Source: Geothrix sp. (GTDB taxonomy: Bacteria > Acidobacteriota > Holophagae > Holophagales > Holophagaceae). Taken from it: a stretch of 39,477 nt of DNA. Positions 26,293 to 35,642 of this stretch are shown here, in pieces. A program made the translations under genes and the position numbers. Where the stretch lies: assembly GCA_025361045.1 (NCBI GenBank), contig JANYAZ010000123.1, positions 1 to 39,477 of the forward strand, read 5' to 3'. The notes under the pieces were generated by a model. It had not been told where the DNA came from and ran no database searches. It saw only the letters and a list, made by a program, of their open reading frames with translations. Numbering within the stretch: position 1 is the stretch's first letter; every line of letters begins with the position of its first letter.

Positions 26293-27362
26293 TCTTCAGC
26301 CGTCTGCTTTCCGGTGACCTGCCCCGCAGCCGCGTGCTGGCGGTGGTCCTGGTCGCCATCCTGGCCGGGCTCCTGCTCACCCCCTTCGCCTTCCCCGGGG
26401 CGAAGGCCCTGAATGTCGCCGCCAAAATTTGCGTCTTCATCGTGCTGGTGGCCAGCTTTGACCTGCTGCTGGGCTACACCGGCATTGTCTCCTTCGCCCA
26501 CACCATGTTCTTCGGCATCGGTGCCTATGGGGTGGCCATCGCCCTGAACCGCATGGGCCCGTCCTGGTCGGCTGTGGCCCTGGGCGTGGTCGTGGCACTC
26601 CTTTTGTCACTCGTACTATCCCTGCTGATCGGCCTGTTCAGCCTGCGGGTGAAGGCGATGTTCTACGCCATGATCACCCTGGCCGTGGCCACGGCATTCC
26701 AGACCTTCGCGTCGCAGCTTTCTGAGTTCACCGGGGGCGAAGATGGTCTGACCTTCAAAGCTCCCGAGTTGCTGTCACCGGGCTTCTCCCTCTCGGAGCA
26801 TCCATTTTTGGGTGTGTCCCTGGATGGGCGGCTGATCGCTTTCTACCTGCTGGTGGCCGTCACTCTGGTGCTCTTCCTCCTCATGCTGCGTATCGTCAAC
26901 TCGCCCTTTGGACGGGTGCTGCAGGCGATTCGCGAGAATGCCTTCCGGGCGGAGGCCCTGGGCTACCAGACCGTGGTGTACCGTACCTGTTCCAATGTCC
27001 TGTCGGCCGTCTTCGCCACCCTGGCCGGTGCCCTGCTGGCCCTGTGGCTGCGCTACAACGGCCCCGACACCTCGCTCTCCTTCGAGATCATGATCGACAT
27101 CCTGCTCATGGTGGTGATCGGGGGCATGGGCACCCTGTACGGCTCCGTGGTGGGGGCCACGCTGTTCATCATCGTGCAGAACTACCTGCAGGACCTGATG
27201 AAGCTCGCGAGCGAAGGGATGAGCAGGGTTCCGCTGCTGCGGGACCTGCTGCACCCGGATCGCTGGTTGCTCTGGCTGGGCATCCTCTTCGTCCTGAGCG
27301 TCTACCGCTTCCCCACGGGCATCGTTGGGAAGCTCCGAACCAAGGCTCGTGGAAATACCTGA
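26289..27362 (+). CDS. Liv-type ABC importer permease, LivM-like (second system)
   Basis: The 357-residue inner-membrane protein has [48 protein letters not shown], the coupling loop SPFGRVLQAIRENAFRAEAL and VVIGGMGTLYGSVVGATLF. It completes the second importer. This set has no binding protein of its own, which points to one of the two upstream binding proteins as its receptor. A gap of 37 bases with GGGAGG leads to the alpha/beta hydrolase, so transport and hydrolysis genes share the transcript. Confidence 0.92.
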   Translation: MIFSRLLSGDLPRSRVLAVVLVAILAGLLLTPFAFPGAKALNVAAKICVFIVLVASFDLLLGYTGIVSFAHTMFFGIGAYGVAIALNRMGPSWSAVALGVVVALLLSLVLSLLIGLFSLRVKAMFYAMITLAVATAFQTFASQLSEFTGGEDGLTFKAPELLSPGFSLSEHPFLGVSLDGRLIAFYLLVAVTLVLFLLMLRIVNSPFGRVLQAIRENAFRAEALGYQTVVYRTCSNVLSAVFATLAGALLALWLRYNGPDTSLSFEIMIDILLMVVIGGMGTLYGSVVGATLFIIVQNYLQDLMKLASEGMSRVPLLRDLLHPDRWLLWLGILFVLSVYRFPTGIVGKLRTKARGNT

Positions 27363-27399
27363 TCCCAGACGATTCGGATCTCCAGGGAGGTGATCCACC

Positions 27400-28197
27400 A
27401 TGCCCTACCTGCACGTGAACGGCCTCGATCTTTACCATGAACTCCATGGCCCAGAATCGGGTGAGCTGCTCATCCTCAACAACGGCATCTTCATGAACGC
27501 CGCTTCCTGGGGCTTCCAGCTACCCGACCTGGCCAGGCGTTATCGGGTGCTGACCTACGATATGCGTGGGCAGGGCAGGAGCGAGCATCCCAAGGGTGAG
27601 TACTCCCTGGATCTGCACGCCGAGGATCTGGTGGCCCTGATGGACGCGCTGCACCTCAGCAGTGCACACATGGTGGGTACGTCCTACGGCGGCGAACTGA
27701 ACCTGCTCATGGGCCTCCGGCATCCTGAGCGCTGTCGCACCCTGGTGATCATCGCCTCGGTCTCGCAGAGCGATCCCCTTTGCGCAGCCATGGTGGAGCG
27801 CTGGCGCCTGGCGGCCCAGCTCGGCGATGGGAAGGCCTTCTTCCGGCTCATTTATGCCGATGTCTACTCGGAGCTCTTCCTGACAGCGCGGCCGGACCTG
27901 ATGCCCCTCGCCGAAGAACGGTACGCCACCCTCGACCTGCCCGCCGCTGTGCGCCTGATCAAGAGCTTCCAGGGCTTCAACGTCACCGCGGAGTTGGCCG
28001 GCATCCAGGTTCCCACCTGCATCGTTTCCGCTGAGCTCGATCTCCTCAAGCCCCGGAAGTACGGGGAGATCATGCACCGGGCCATCCCCGGAGCCGAGTT
28101 CCACCTGATCCCGGGCGCCGGCCATGTCGTGGTCCTGGAGCGGGCGGCGGAGGTCAACACCATCATCCTCGGATTCCTCGCCAAGCACGCCTCGTGA
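27400..28197 (+). CDS. Alpha/beta hydrolase, 3-oxoadipate enol-lactonase-like or ester hydrolase
   Basis: The 265-residue soluble protein has the nucleophile elbow MVGTSYGGE (Ser95), the acid in SAELDLLKP and the His in PGAGHVVVLE, so the catalytic triad is complete. YDMRGQGRSEHP is the usual strand 4 motif. In the oxyanion-hole position the common HG is replaced by NNG (LLILNNGIFMNAASW), as seen in some C-C or lactone hydrolases. Its general look is that of the enol-lactonase/haloperoxidase-like group, which takes esters, lactones or diketones. GGGAGG precedes ATG 27400. In the island it could open a lactone or cleave an ester or beta-diketone before CoA transfer; substrate unknown. Confidence 0.82.
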   Translation: MPYLHVNGLDLYHELHGPESGELLILNNGIFMNAASWGFQLPDLARRYRVLTYDMRGQGRSEHPKGEYSLDLHAEDLVALMDALHLSSAHMVGTSYGGELNLLMGLRHPERCRTLVIIASVSQSDPLCAAMVERWRLAAQLGDGKAFFRLIYADVYSELFLTARPDLMPLAEERYATLDLPAAVRLIKSFQGFNVTAELAGIQVPTCIVSAELDLLKPRKYGEIMHRAIPGAEFHLIPGAGHVVVLERAAEVNTIILGFLAKHAS

Positions 28198-28235
28198 GGG
28201 CGTCGGGAAGCCATGGATTTTTTTCAGGAGTTGCC

Positions 28236-29543
28236 ATGAATGCCCAGGACCTCTACCGCAGCAAGCTGGTTGCCATCGACGACGCCGTCTCGCACATCCA
28301 GAGCGACCACGATGTGATCGTCGCCCAGTGTGCCTCGGAGCCCCAGGGCTGCATGTCGCGCTTCCACATCGTCGGGGATCGCGTGCAAAACGTTCGCGTG
28401 TTCTCGGTTTTGACGCTCAAGGAATACGACTTCTACATGAAGAAGGAAATGAAGGGACACTTCGAGTTGGCCTCGTGGTTCCACGCACCAGGCTCGCGCG
28501 CCGCCCTCAAGGCCGGCACGGGCACCGTGACCTACGTGCCCAACATGCTCCACCGCGCGGCCACGGACCGCATCCATGCCCATCGGCCCGACATCTTCTT
28601 TGGCACCTGCACGCCGCCCGACAAGCACGGCTTTGTCTCCCTGGCCCTCGGTATCACCTACGAGAAGGACATCATGGACCACGCCCGGCTCGTCATCCTC
28701 GAGGTGAACCCCCGCCTGCCACGGACCTTCGGCGATACCCAGGTCCACGTGTCCGAAGTGGACTACTTCGTCGAGCACGACCAGGAGGTGCCTTCCCTGC
28801 CCGCCCCCGTGCCCAACGCCATCGACCTCCAGATCGGCGCCCACATCGCCGATCTCGTGGAGGATGGCTCGACCCTCCAACTGGGCATCGGCGGCATTCC
28901 CAACGCGGCCGCCCTCGCCCTCAAGGACAAGAAGGATCTGGGCGTCCACACGGAGATGCTCGTGGATTCCATGATGGAACTCTACGAGATGGGCGTTATC
29001 ACGAACGCCCGGAAGGCCCTGAAGCCCGGCAAGTTCCTCACGACCTTCGCCATGGGTTCGCGGAAGTTCTACGACTGGCTGGACGACAACGTGGCCGTCG
29101 AGTTCCAGCGCGGCAGCTGGGTCAACAACCCCGCCATCGTCGCGCAGAACTCCCGGATGGTCTCGGTGAACACCTGCATCTCCGTGGACTTCACGGGGCA
29201 GGTGGCCAGCGAATCCATCGGCACCAGCCAGTACTCGGGCACCGGTGGCCAGTCGGACACGGCCCAGGGCGCGGTGGCCGGCTTCGATGGCCTGGGCAAG
29301 AGCATCATCGCCTGCTACAGCACCGCCAAGAACGGCACAGTTTCCACCATCACGCCGACCCTCCCGCTGGGCTCGGCCGTGACCCTGCACCGCTCCCACG
29401 TGGACCACGTCGTCACTGAGCACGGCGTGGCGCGCCTGCGGGGCCGGACCGTGCGCGAGCGGACCCGGGAGCTCATCAGCATCGCCCACCCGGACTTCCG
29501 CGCCGAGCTTGCCGAGCAGGCCCGGAAGCTCGGCTACCTGTGA
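28236..29543 (+). CDS. Acetyl-CoA hydrolase/transferase family CoA-transferase
   Basis: The 435-residue product belongs to the Ach1/Cat1/4-hydroxybutyrate CoA-transferase family. Visible segments are FFGTCTPPDKHGFVSLALG, LQLGIGGIPNAAALALKDKK, LGVHTEMLVDSMMELYEMG with a conserved Glu, and the CoA-binding GTGGQSDTAQGA, then HRSHVDHVVTEHGVARLRG near the end. It exchanges CoA between acetyl-CoA (or similar) and another carboxylate. CAGGAG precedes ATG 28236; the open frame to 28194 overlaps the hydrolase. It is unrelated in sequence to the two-subunit enzyme at 21598-22937, so the island can activate two different acids, or activate one and release acetate at the end. Confidence 0.88.
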   Translation: MNAQDLYRSKLVAIDDAVSHIQSDHDVIVAQCASEPQGCMSRFHIVGDRVQNVRVFSVLTLKEYDFYMKKEMKGHFELASWFHAPGSRAALKAGTGTVTYVPNMLHRAATDRIHAHRPDIFFGTCTPPDKHGFVSLALGITYEKDIMDHARLVILEVNPRLPRTFGDTQVHVSEVDYFVEHDQEVPSLPAPVPNAIDLQIGAHIADLVEDGSTLQLGIGGIPNAAALALKDKKDLGVHTEMLVDSMMELYEMGVITNARKALKPGKFLTTFAMGSRKFYDWLDDNVAVEFQRGSWVNNPAIVAQNSRMVSVNTCISVDFTGQVASESIGTSQYSGTGGQSDTAQGAVAGFDGLGKSIIACYSTAKNGTVSTITPTLPLGSAVTLHRSHVDHVVTEHGVARLRGRTVRERTRELISIAHPDFRAELAEQARKLGYL

Positions 29544-29586
29544 TCGGGCCGGGCGCGACAACCCATGATTCAAGGGAGTGCAGGCC

Positions 29587-30600
29587 ATGCACGTAGGCAT
29601 CATCGGACACGGAAACTGGATCCCCTCGGGCAGGGTGACGGCCGCGGATCTGGCCGCCGCCACCGGCATCCCCGAGGATGTCATCGCCCTAAAATTCGGC
29701 GTGAAGGGCAAGCCCATCGCCGGGCTCGGCGAGACCACCGCCTTCATGGGGCTGGCCGCCGCCAACAAGGCCCTCGCCAGCGCCGGGATCGAAGGCGGCG
29801 CCGTGGACCTGGTGATCTGGTGCGGGGCCCAGCACAAGGACTATCCCTGCTGGCTGGCCGGCCTGTACGTGGCCAACCAGATCGGCGCGAAGCACGCCTG
29901 GAGCTTCGACATGGAGGCCATGTGTGGCTCCATGATGGCCGCCCTCGACGTGGCCAAGGCCCTCATGACCACGCACCCCGAGCTGGACACCGTCCTCCTC
30001 GTCTCGGGCTACCGCAACAACGACCTCATCGACCCGGCCGTGCCCGAGACGCGGTTCATGCTGGACATCGGCTCCGGCGGCTCCGCCCTGGTGCTGAAGA
30101 AGAACGCTGGCCGGAACGCCATCCTGGCCTCGGCCTTCCGGGGCAACGGATCCCTCTCCGAGATGTGCATCGTGCCCACCCTGGGCACCAAAGCCTGGCC
30201 ACCTGCGGCCGGGGATTTGGAGCGAGCCCATTTCGTGGTGCCGGATGAGCTGGCCTTCAAGGCCAAGCTGGGCGAGGTGACCATGCCCAACTTCTACGCG
30301 GTGATCCGCGAGTCGCTGAAGCTGTCGGGCCTGTCGGAGCAGGAGCTCGATTACCTGGCCATTCTCCACTTCAAGCGCAGCGCCCATGACGCCGTGCTGG
30401 CGGAGCTCGGCCTCGGGCCCGAGCAGAGCACCTATCTGGATGAGTACGGCCACCTGGGCCAGAACGACCAGGTGCTTTCGCTCGAGCTGGGACTGCGGGA
30501 CGGCAAGATCCACGATGGCTCCCGCATCGTGTTTGTCGGCGCGGGGCTCGGGTTCGTCTGGGCCGCCACCACCATCCAGTGGGGCCCGTATTCCGGGTGA
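29587..30600 (+). CDS. Second KAS III-like thiolase-fold enzyme, with Cys-His-His residues
   Basis: The 337-residue product resembles KAS III/FabH: GHGNWIPSGRVTAADLAAAT at the N-terminus, FDMEAMCGSMMAALDVA with Cys113 at the nucleophile position, and a C-terminal GAGLGFVWAATTIQW. Aligned by eye with recalled FabH, His261 (LAILHFKRS) falls at the catalytic His, with a one-residue shift, and His289 (DEYGHLGQND) at the catalytic Asn. This gives Cys-His-His, the combination of KAS I/II rather than KAS III. GGGAG lies 8 bases before ATG 29587; GTG 29578 is a less likely start. It is distant from the first KAS III-like protein in the island and not a recent copy. It may condense or cleave an acyl chain; a role separate from fatty acid synthesis is likely from context. 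Confidence 0.82.
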   Translation: MHVGIIGHGNWIPSGRVTAADLAAATGIPEDVIALKFGVKGKPIAGLGETTAFMGLAAANKALASAGIEGGAVDLVIWCGAQHKDYPCWLAGLYVANQIGAKHAWSFDMEAMCGSMMAALDVAKALMTTHPELDTVLLVSGYRNNDLIDPAVPETRFMLDIGSGGSALVLKKNAGRNAILASAFRGNGSLSEMCIVPTLGTKAWPPAAGDLERAHFVVPDELAFKAKLGEVTMPNFYAVIRESLKLSGLSEQELDYLAILHFKRSAHDAVLAELGLGPEQSTYLDEYGHLGQNDQVLSLELGLRDGKIHDGSRIVFVGAGLGFVWAATTIQWGPYSG

Positions 30601-30609
30601 GGAGGCCGC

Positions 30610-31515
30610 ATGCCTTTGGGATGGATGGTGGGGACCCTGTTGCTGGGGACCGCCCTCGTCGGTTGTCTTGTCTTTGGTTGGATGATGTTCAAGCGGCCGC
30701 TGGAGCTCTGGGACTGGGGCACGCGGCGGGCCCTGGCCCGGGCCGGCCTGGAGAAGCGCGTCGTCCCCTCGCCGGCGGGTCCCCAGACCGTCTTCGTGGG
30801 CGGTGCGGGCCCCGTGCTGGTGTTTCTGCACGGCGCCGGCCACCAGGCGGGGACCTGGCTGCAGTCCGTCCGGGCCCTCGGCACGCGCTACACCCTGGTG
30901 ATCCCAGACCTGGCAGGCCACGGCGAGAGCGCACCCCGGACAGGCCCCATCCAGGCCTCCGACATCGTGAGCGGGCTTGAGGCGGTGATTTCCAGCCAGG
31001 CCCGAGGTCAGCGGGTCACCCTGGTGGGCAACTCTCTGGGCGCCTGGATGGCGATGGTGCTGACGGCGAGGCATCCTGACTGGGTGGAGCGGGTCATCGC
31101 CGTCAACGGGGGGCCGCTGAAGGGTACCAATCCGGATGTTCGGTTGTTGCCTGCAACCCGGCAGGAGGCCCGGGAAACCATGGCCCAACTGCGTGATGCG
31201 AGCAGCCCAACCATTCCCGACCCGGTTCTTGATGATCTGGTTCGGCGTTCCAGAACGGGCCCCCTGGCCCGCTTCTCGGCAACCGCTGCCAGCATGGAGG
31301 ATTGGGTTCTCACAGAAGCGCAGCTTCGAACCATGGAGACCCCCGTCCGGTTGGTCTGGGGTGTCTCTGATGCATTGATGCCCCTGGACTACGCCCAGCG
31401 CATGTTGGCGGTTCTCCCCGATGCCGAGCTGATCCCGATTCCCCGCTGCGGACATGTGCCGCAGCAGGAAGCACCCGATCGCTTTATGGCCGCGCTCCAG
31501 CAGGCCCTTGGCTAG
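30610..31515 (+). CDS. Membrane-anchored alpha/beta hydrolase
   Basis: The 301-residue product starts with one hydrophobic anchor (residues 3-26), within which LVGC at 16-19 could be a lipobox, although basic residues are missing before it. The hydrolase domain has the oxyanion HGAGHQAG, PDLAGHGES, the nucleophile VGNSLGAW (Ser142), the acid in WGVSDALMPLD and the His in RCGHVPQQE. GGAGG precedes ATG 30610, 9 bases after the KAS III-like gene. It is the last gene of the island: a GC-rich hairpin (CCCGCC-TT-GGCGGG, 31548-31561) without a T tract follows, then an unrelated gene. It may hydrolyse an ester or thioester at the membrane; substrate unknown. Confidence 0.82.
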   Translation: MPLGWMVGTLLLGTALVGCLVFGWMMFKRPLELWDWGTRRALARAGLEKRVVPSPAGPQTVFVGGAGPVLVFLHGAGHQAGTWLQSVRALGTRYTLVIPDLAGHGESAPRTGPIQASDIVSGLEAVISSQARGQRVTLVGNSLGAWMAMVLTARHPDWVERVIAVNGGPLKGTNPDVRLLPATRQEARETMAQLRDASSPTIPDPVLDDLVRRSRTGPLARFSATAASMEDWVLTEAQLRTMETPVRLVWGVSDALMPLDYAQRMLAVLPDAELIPIPRCGHVPQQEAPDRFMAALQQALG

Positions 31516-31661
31516 AAAGGGTTCGGGCTCCCGGCCGCGTTCGAAGCCCCGCCTTGGCGGGTGATACCGAAGGAGGAGAACGGCGGATCTCCCGTGATAT
31601 CCCGCAGAGGTGCCCAGGGCCGCTCTGCTCTAGACTGGGATCCCGTCCCCGGAGGCCCCCC

Positions 31662-32264
31662 ATGCCCGAAGCCCTCGACAAGATCCAGGATGATGTTCAG
31701 GACCACGCGTCGGAAAGCCGGTTCAACGGGTTCATCGCCTTGTTCGTGGCGGTGGTCGCCACGTTCATGGCCCTGTGCAACGTGAAGGATGGCAACGTGG
31801 TCCAGGCGATGCAGCAGTCCCAGGCGAAGGCCGTGGATCAGTGGGCCTACTACCAGAGCAAGAGCACCAAGCATCACATTGCCGAGAATTCTGCCGAGAT
31901 GCTGAAGGCGCAGTTGGAGATGAATCCTGGGCTCAAACCTGAGATCCAGGCCAAGGTCGAGGCCAAAATCGCCGCCCAGCTGACCGCTGCGAAGAAGTAT
32001 GAAAAGGAAAAGGAGCAGATCAAGGGGGAGGCGGAAAAGGCCGCCAAGGACTATGACGCCATGAACATCCACGACGACCAGTTCGACCTGGCGGAGGCCT
32101 GCCTAAGCGTGGCGGTGGCCCTGGCAGGCATCACGGCCCTGACGAAAAAGCGCTGGCTCTTCGGGGTCGCAGGCGTCTTCGCCAGCCTTGGGTTCCTGTT
32201 CGGCTTGGCGGGCTTCTTCCACTGGAACCTGCATTCGGACCTGATGGCCAAGATCCTGGGTTGA
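31662..32264 (+). CDS. DUF4337-like membrane protein
   Basis: The 200-residue product has an N-terminal membrane segment (FNGFIALFVAVVATFMALC, about residues 22-40), a charged, probably coiled-coil central region (AEKAAKDYDAM preceded by a Lys/Glu-rich helix) and two C-terminal membrane segments (LAEACLSVAVALAGITAL and FGVAGVFASLGFLFGLAGFF). The motif QWAYYQSKSTKHH is typical of DUF4337 proteins, whose function is not known. GGAGG lies 6 bases before ATG 31662; the longer open frame is not supported. It runs convergent with the hybrid kinase gene. Confidence 0.82.
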   Translation: MPEALDKIQDDVQDHASESRFNGFIALFVAVVATFMALCNVKDGNVVQAMQQSQAKAVDQWAYYQSKSTKHHIAENSAEMLKAQLEMNPGLKPEIQAKVEAKIAAQLTAAKKYEKEKEQIKGEAEKAAKDYDAMNIHDDQFDLAEACLSVAVALAGITALTKKRWLFGVAGVFASLGFLFGLAGFFHWNLHSDLMAKILG

Positions 32265-32294
32265 AACCGCCCCCGGCCCTTGAAAACCAGGATC
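32252..32294. terminator. Inverted repeat at the convergent gene ends, possible weak two-way terminator
   Basis: GATCCTGG (32252-32259) and CCAGGATC (32287-32294) pair exactly across a 27-base loop that contains the 28-base gap between the two convergent stops. TTGAAAACC in the loop gives a little A/T content on each side. The repeat is within coding sequence at both ends, so it may be chance. Confidence 0.3.
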
Positions 32295-35200
32295 AGGACA
32301 CGTTCGGCGTTTCCTGAGTCGGATCGACCTGGGCCTGTACGGCCGCGACGACCACGGACAACTCCGTCTCAAAGCGGGCCAGGAGGGGTGCCACCGCCTC
32401 GGAGACGCCTGAGGGGATGGCGTATTGGAGGTCCCGTGCGAGGGCAGAAAGGGTCATCGCCCCGATGGTGCCGGCCACGGCGATCATGGAGTGGGCCAGC
32501 CTGGCGGCCGATTCGACATCGTTGTCGGCCAAGGCCGACTTGATCTCAAGGGCTGCATTCGGTTTCAGTTCCAGAAACCGGCGCAACATCTTCTCGTAGA
32601 GATCGACATTGCCGGAGAAGGTGGCCAATCCCGCTGCCCTGGAAAGGCCGACTGGGGTCGGGAGCCCAGGGGGTGCCTGTCGATCCGCCGAATGGGTGGG
32701 TGGCTCGAGCGCATGATCGTTCCGTCGGATCCAGTTCGCCAGGGTGCCGAAGAGTTCGTCGGGGATGATGGGCTTGGTGACGTAGTCGTTCATGCCCAGG
32801 GCCAGGCACCGCTCCCGCTCTGGCAGCATGGCGTGGGCCGTCATCGCGAGAATGGGCAGGGAGGCGAAGCGCGGCTCGCTGCGCAGCAGGCGGGTGGCCT
32901 CGTAGCCGTCCATGACGGGCATCTGGAGGTCCATCAACACCGCATCGAAGGAAGCGGCATGCACCTTCTCGATGGCCTCGCGGCCATCCTCGGCCAGGGT
33001 CACATCCATGCCCATCAGGGCCAGGAGCTCCATCGCCACTTGCTGGTTGAAGTCGTTGTCCTCCACCAGCAGAATCCTGGCCCCCTTCAGCCGATCCAGA
33101 TCTTCAGGGGCCACCACGGTTTTGAAAGGCGCCAGGCGGCCTGAAGTACTGTTTCTCCCGAATGCCCTGGTGATGGCATCGAAAAGCGAGGAGGGCGAAA
33201 TGGGCTTGGTCAGGTAGCCGTCCAGCCCTTCTTCCTCCACCCGTCGGGCCACCTCCTCATCCCCATAGGCGGTCACCATGATGATCTTGGGGATGGCATG
33301 GGCGCTGGGTTCAGACCGGATCCGGCGAGCGGCCTCAAAGCCGTCCTCCTCGCGCAGGTGCCAATCGAGAATGACCAGATCGTAAGGACCCCGCTGCAGC
33401 TCCACCATGGCCTCCTTGGCGGAAGCCACCATGGCGGTGGGATAGCCCAGGCCGTTGGCCAGTCCATGCAGGATCAAGCGGGCAATGGGACTGTCATCCA
33501 CGATCAGGATGCGGAGCCCGCTGAGGTCCTGCGCCTGCGAATCGCGTGGCGCGGGCAGGAGGTGGCCAAGCCCGAAGATGGCCGTGAAGAAGAACTCACT
33601 GCCCCTGCCCAACTCGCTCTCCACCCAGAGTTCGCCCCCCATCAGGCTCACCAGGTGTTTGCTGATGGCCAGACCCAGCCCGGTGCCGGTGAACTTCCGC
33701 GTGCTGGAACTGTCCACCTGGCTGAAGGGCTGGAACAACAGGCGGGTCTGGTCGGGGGACATGCCGATGCCGGTATCGCGCACCGAAAATTTCAGCGTCA
33801 CGCGGCCTTCCCCCGTTTGGATCTGGGTGACGGTGACCACGACCTCACCGGATTCGGTGAATTTCACGGAGTTGCTGCACAGGTTGGTGAGCACCTGCCC
33901 CAGCCGCATGGGGTCCCCATGCAGGCAGGGCGGTACATTCGGGGCGATGTGCAGCAGGAATTCCAGGTGCTTCTCGGCGGTCTTCATACCCACCAGTTGC
34001 GTGATCTTCTCGAACTCCTCCTCCAGAAAAAAATCCTTGGCGTCCATCTGGAGTTTGCCGGCTTCGATCTTGGAGAAATCGAGGATGTCGTTGATGATCC
34101 CCAGCAGGGAATCCGCGGCGACCTTGCTCTTGAGCAGGTACTGCCGCTGTTTGTCGGTGAGGTCCGTCTGCAGGGCCAGGTGGGTGAGTACGGTGACGGC
34201 GTTCATGGGCGTGCGGATTTCATGGCTCATGTTCGCGAGGAAGGCGCTTTTCATCTGATTGGCTGACTCTGCGGCTTCCTTGGCCAGCGTCAGATCCAGG
34301 TTGGCCTCCTTCAGCTCCGTGGAACGCTGGGTGACCAGCTCCTCGAGGTGGGCCTTGTAGAGGGTGAGTTCAGCCAGCGCGCATTCCCGTTCGACTTCCA
34401 GCCGGGATCGGCGCGTGAGCTCGTCCCTCAGTTCGACTGTGCGCCTCCGCACGACCCGTCGCAGTGCCCAGGACCAGAGCCCCAGGGCCGCCAGCAGGAT
34501 GATGGCCATGATGGGCAAGGCTGCGACCATCACCCGCCGGAGGATTTTTGAGAAAGGGACTTCAGAGGCTTCCAGGGCGCCGAAATGCTTGGCGTAGAGC
34601 TGGTCCAGGGTCCCATCTTCCTTGAGGCGGAAGATGCCCTCGTTGAGCTGGGCCAGAAGCTCCGGGTTGCCCTTGTGAATGGCGATGCCCCGCCGGGAGG
34701 GGTAGATCTCCGTGGACAACATCGATATGCCTTCGTGCCGATTCTGGGTCTTGAAATACAGCCAGGTGTACTTGGGGGCTACGGCGCAATCGGCCTTGCC
34801 GTCCCGGAGCGCGAGGATGCAGGCTTCGTTGGTGTCCAACTCCTGATAGGGGATCCCCAAGGCCTTGAAATGCTCGGCCACGGCATTCCTGCGGTTCACC
34901 ACCACGGTCCTGCCGATCAAGTCCCGCTCGGAATTGATGGTGCGGTCCCCGGTCCGGACCAGCAGGATGTAGGTCATGGTGTGGGTGGGCACGGTGAAAT
35001 CCATGACCTTCGCCCGTTCCTCGGTGTAGATCACGGTGCCCAGGGCGTCGAGTGTGCCGCGCTCAAAGGCCTCCCGGGCGGTGCCGAAGGGCATGGGGCG
35101 CAGATCCAATGGGCGCCCGGTCGCCCGTTCCAGGGCACGGATGAGGTCATTGTTGAAGCCGGTGGGTTGACCCTTTTCGTCCAGATACTCGTAGGGTGGA

Positions 35201-35406
35201 TTCCCGACGTTTGTGGCCACCGAGATGGGTTTTGCGGGAGGCTCCGCCCCCAGTGCCAACGCGCACAGGAGGCAGAGCAGACCCCCCAGCGTTTTGATGG
35301 GGACCCCGATCCATCCCAGGAAAGAAACCCTTGCCGGGGTCGTCCGGCCCTTGGGGGCGGGTCTGAGAGGCCCACGGGGGGCGTCATCGGGCGGCGGGGT
35401 CAGCAC
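32293..35406 (-). CDS. BvgS/EvgS-like hybrid sensor histidine kinase
   Basis: The 1037-residue product contains, in order: an N-terminal membrane segment (about 35-52); a periplasmic SBP_bac_3 solute-binding domain (about 60-280) with GNPPYEYLDEKGQPTGFN and FTVPTHTMTYILL; a membrane helix (about 293-314); a coiled coil; HisKA with His395 (MSHEIRTPMN); HATPase with N, G1 and G2 boxes (SNSVKF, DTGIGM, GTGLGLAISKHL); a first receiver with Asp681; a second receiver with Asp826; and an Hpt domain with His972 (LAHSMIAVAGTIGA). Signal would pass by His-Asp-His relay to a separate response regulator, not seen here. The start is GTG 35406; a stop lies shortly upstream in frame, and a later start cannot be excluded. 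The bound ligand is likely a small amino acid or acid. Confidence 0.93.
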   Translation of the reverse strand: MLTPPPDDAPRGPLRPAPKGRTTPARVSFLGWIGVPIKTLGGLLCLLCALALGAEPPAKPISVATNVGNPPYEYLDEKGQPTGFNNDLIRALERATGRPLDLRPMPFGTAREAFERGTLDALGTVIYTEERAKVMDFTVPTHTMTYILLVRTGDRTINSERDLIGRTVVVNRRNAVAEHFKALGIPYQELDTNEACILALRDGKADCAVAPKYTWLYFKTQNRHEGISMLSTEIYPSRRGIAIHKGNPELLAQLNEGIFRLKEDGTLDQLYAKHFGALEASEVPFSKILRRVMVAALPIMAIILLAALGLWSWALRRVVRRRTVELRDELTRRSRLEVERECALAELTLYKAHLEELVTQRSTELKEANLDLTLAKEAAESANQMKSAFLANMSHEIRTPMNAVTVLTHLALQTDLTDKQRQYLLKSKVAADSLLGIINDILDFSKIEAGKLQMDAKDFFLEEEFEKITQLVGMKTAEKHLEFLLHIAPNVPPCLHGDPMRLGQVLTNLCSNSVKFTESGEVVVTVTQIQTGEGRVTLKFSVRDTGIGMSPDQTRLLFQPFSQVDSSSTRKFTGTGLGLAISKHLVSLMGGELWVESELGRGSEFFFTAIFGLGHLLPAPRDSQAQDLSGLRILIVDDSPIARLILHGLANGLGYPTAMVASAKEAMVELQRGPYDLVILDWHLREEDGFEAARRIRSEPSAHAIPKIIMVTAYGDEEVARRVEEEGLDGYLTKPISPSSLFDAITRAFGRNSTSGRLAPFKTVVAPEDLDRLKGARILLVEDNDFNQQVAMELLALMGMDVTLAEDGREAIEKVHAASFDAVLMDLQMPVMDGYEATRLLRSEPRFASLPILAMTAHAMLPERERCLALGMNDYVTKPIIPDELFGTLANWIRRNDHALEPPTHSADRQAPPGLPTPVGLSRAAGLATFSGNVDLYEKMLRRFLELKPNAALEIKSALADNDVESAARLAHSMIAVAGTIGAMTLSALARDLQYAIPSGVSEAVAPLLARFETELSVVVAAVQAQVDPTQETPNVS

Positions 35407-35642
35407 ATCATCATCTTTCGATGCAAGGCTTCATCGGGTGGAAGGTCCATCTTCCTGAATCCGATCAACCCACGGGCCAGTGGAGGCGCCCCCCCGTCGG
35501 TCCAGGGCCTCCTTCTGGCCGACATGGGATGTATGGCACTTTCCCTGCAGGTTGTGACAGAAGTCGGCACCCTCTGCCCTGTGGCAGGGTATGTTCAGCC
35601 TGATTGCGCCTGGGCCCGCGTCCCCGGTGGATGGAGCACCCC

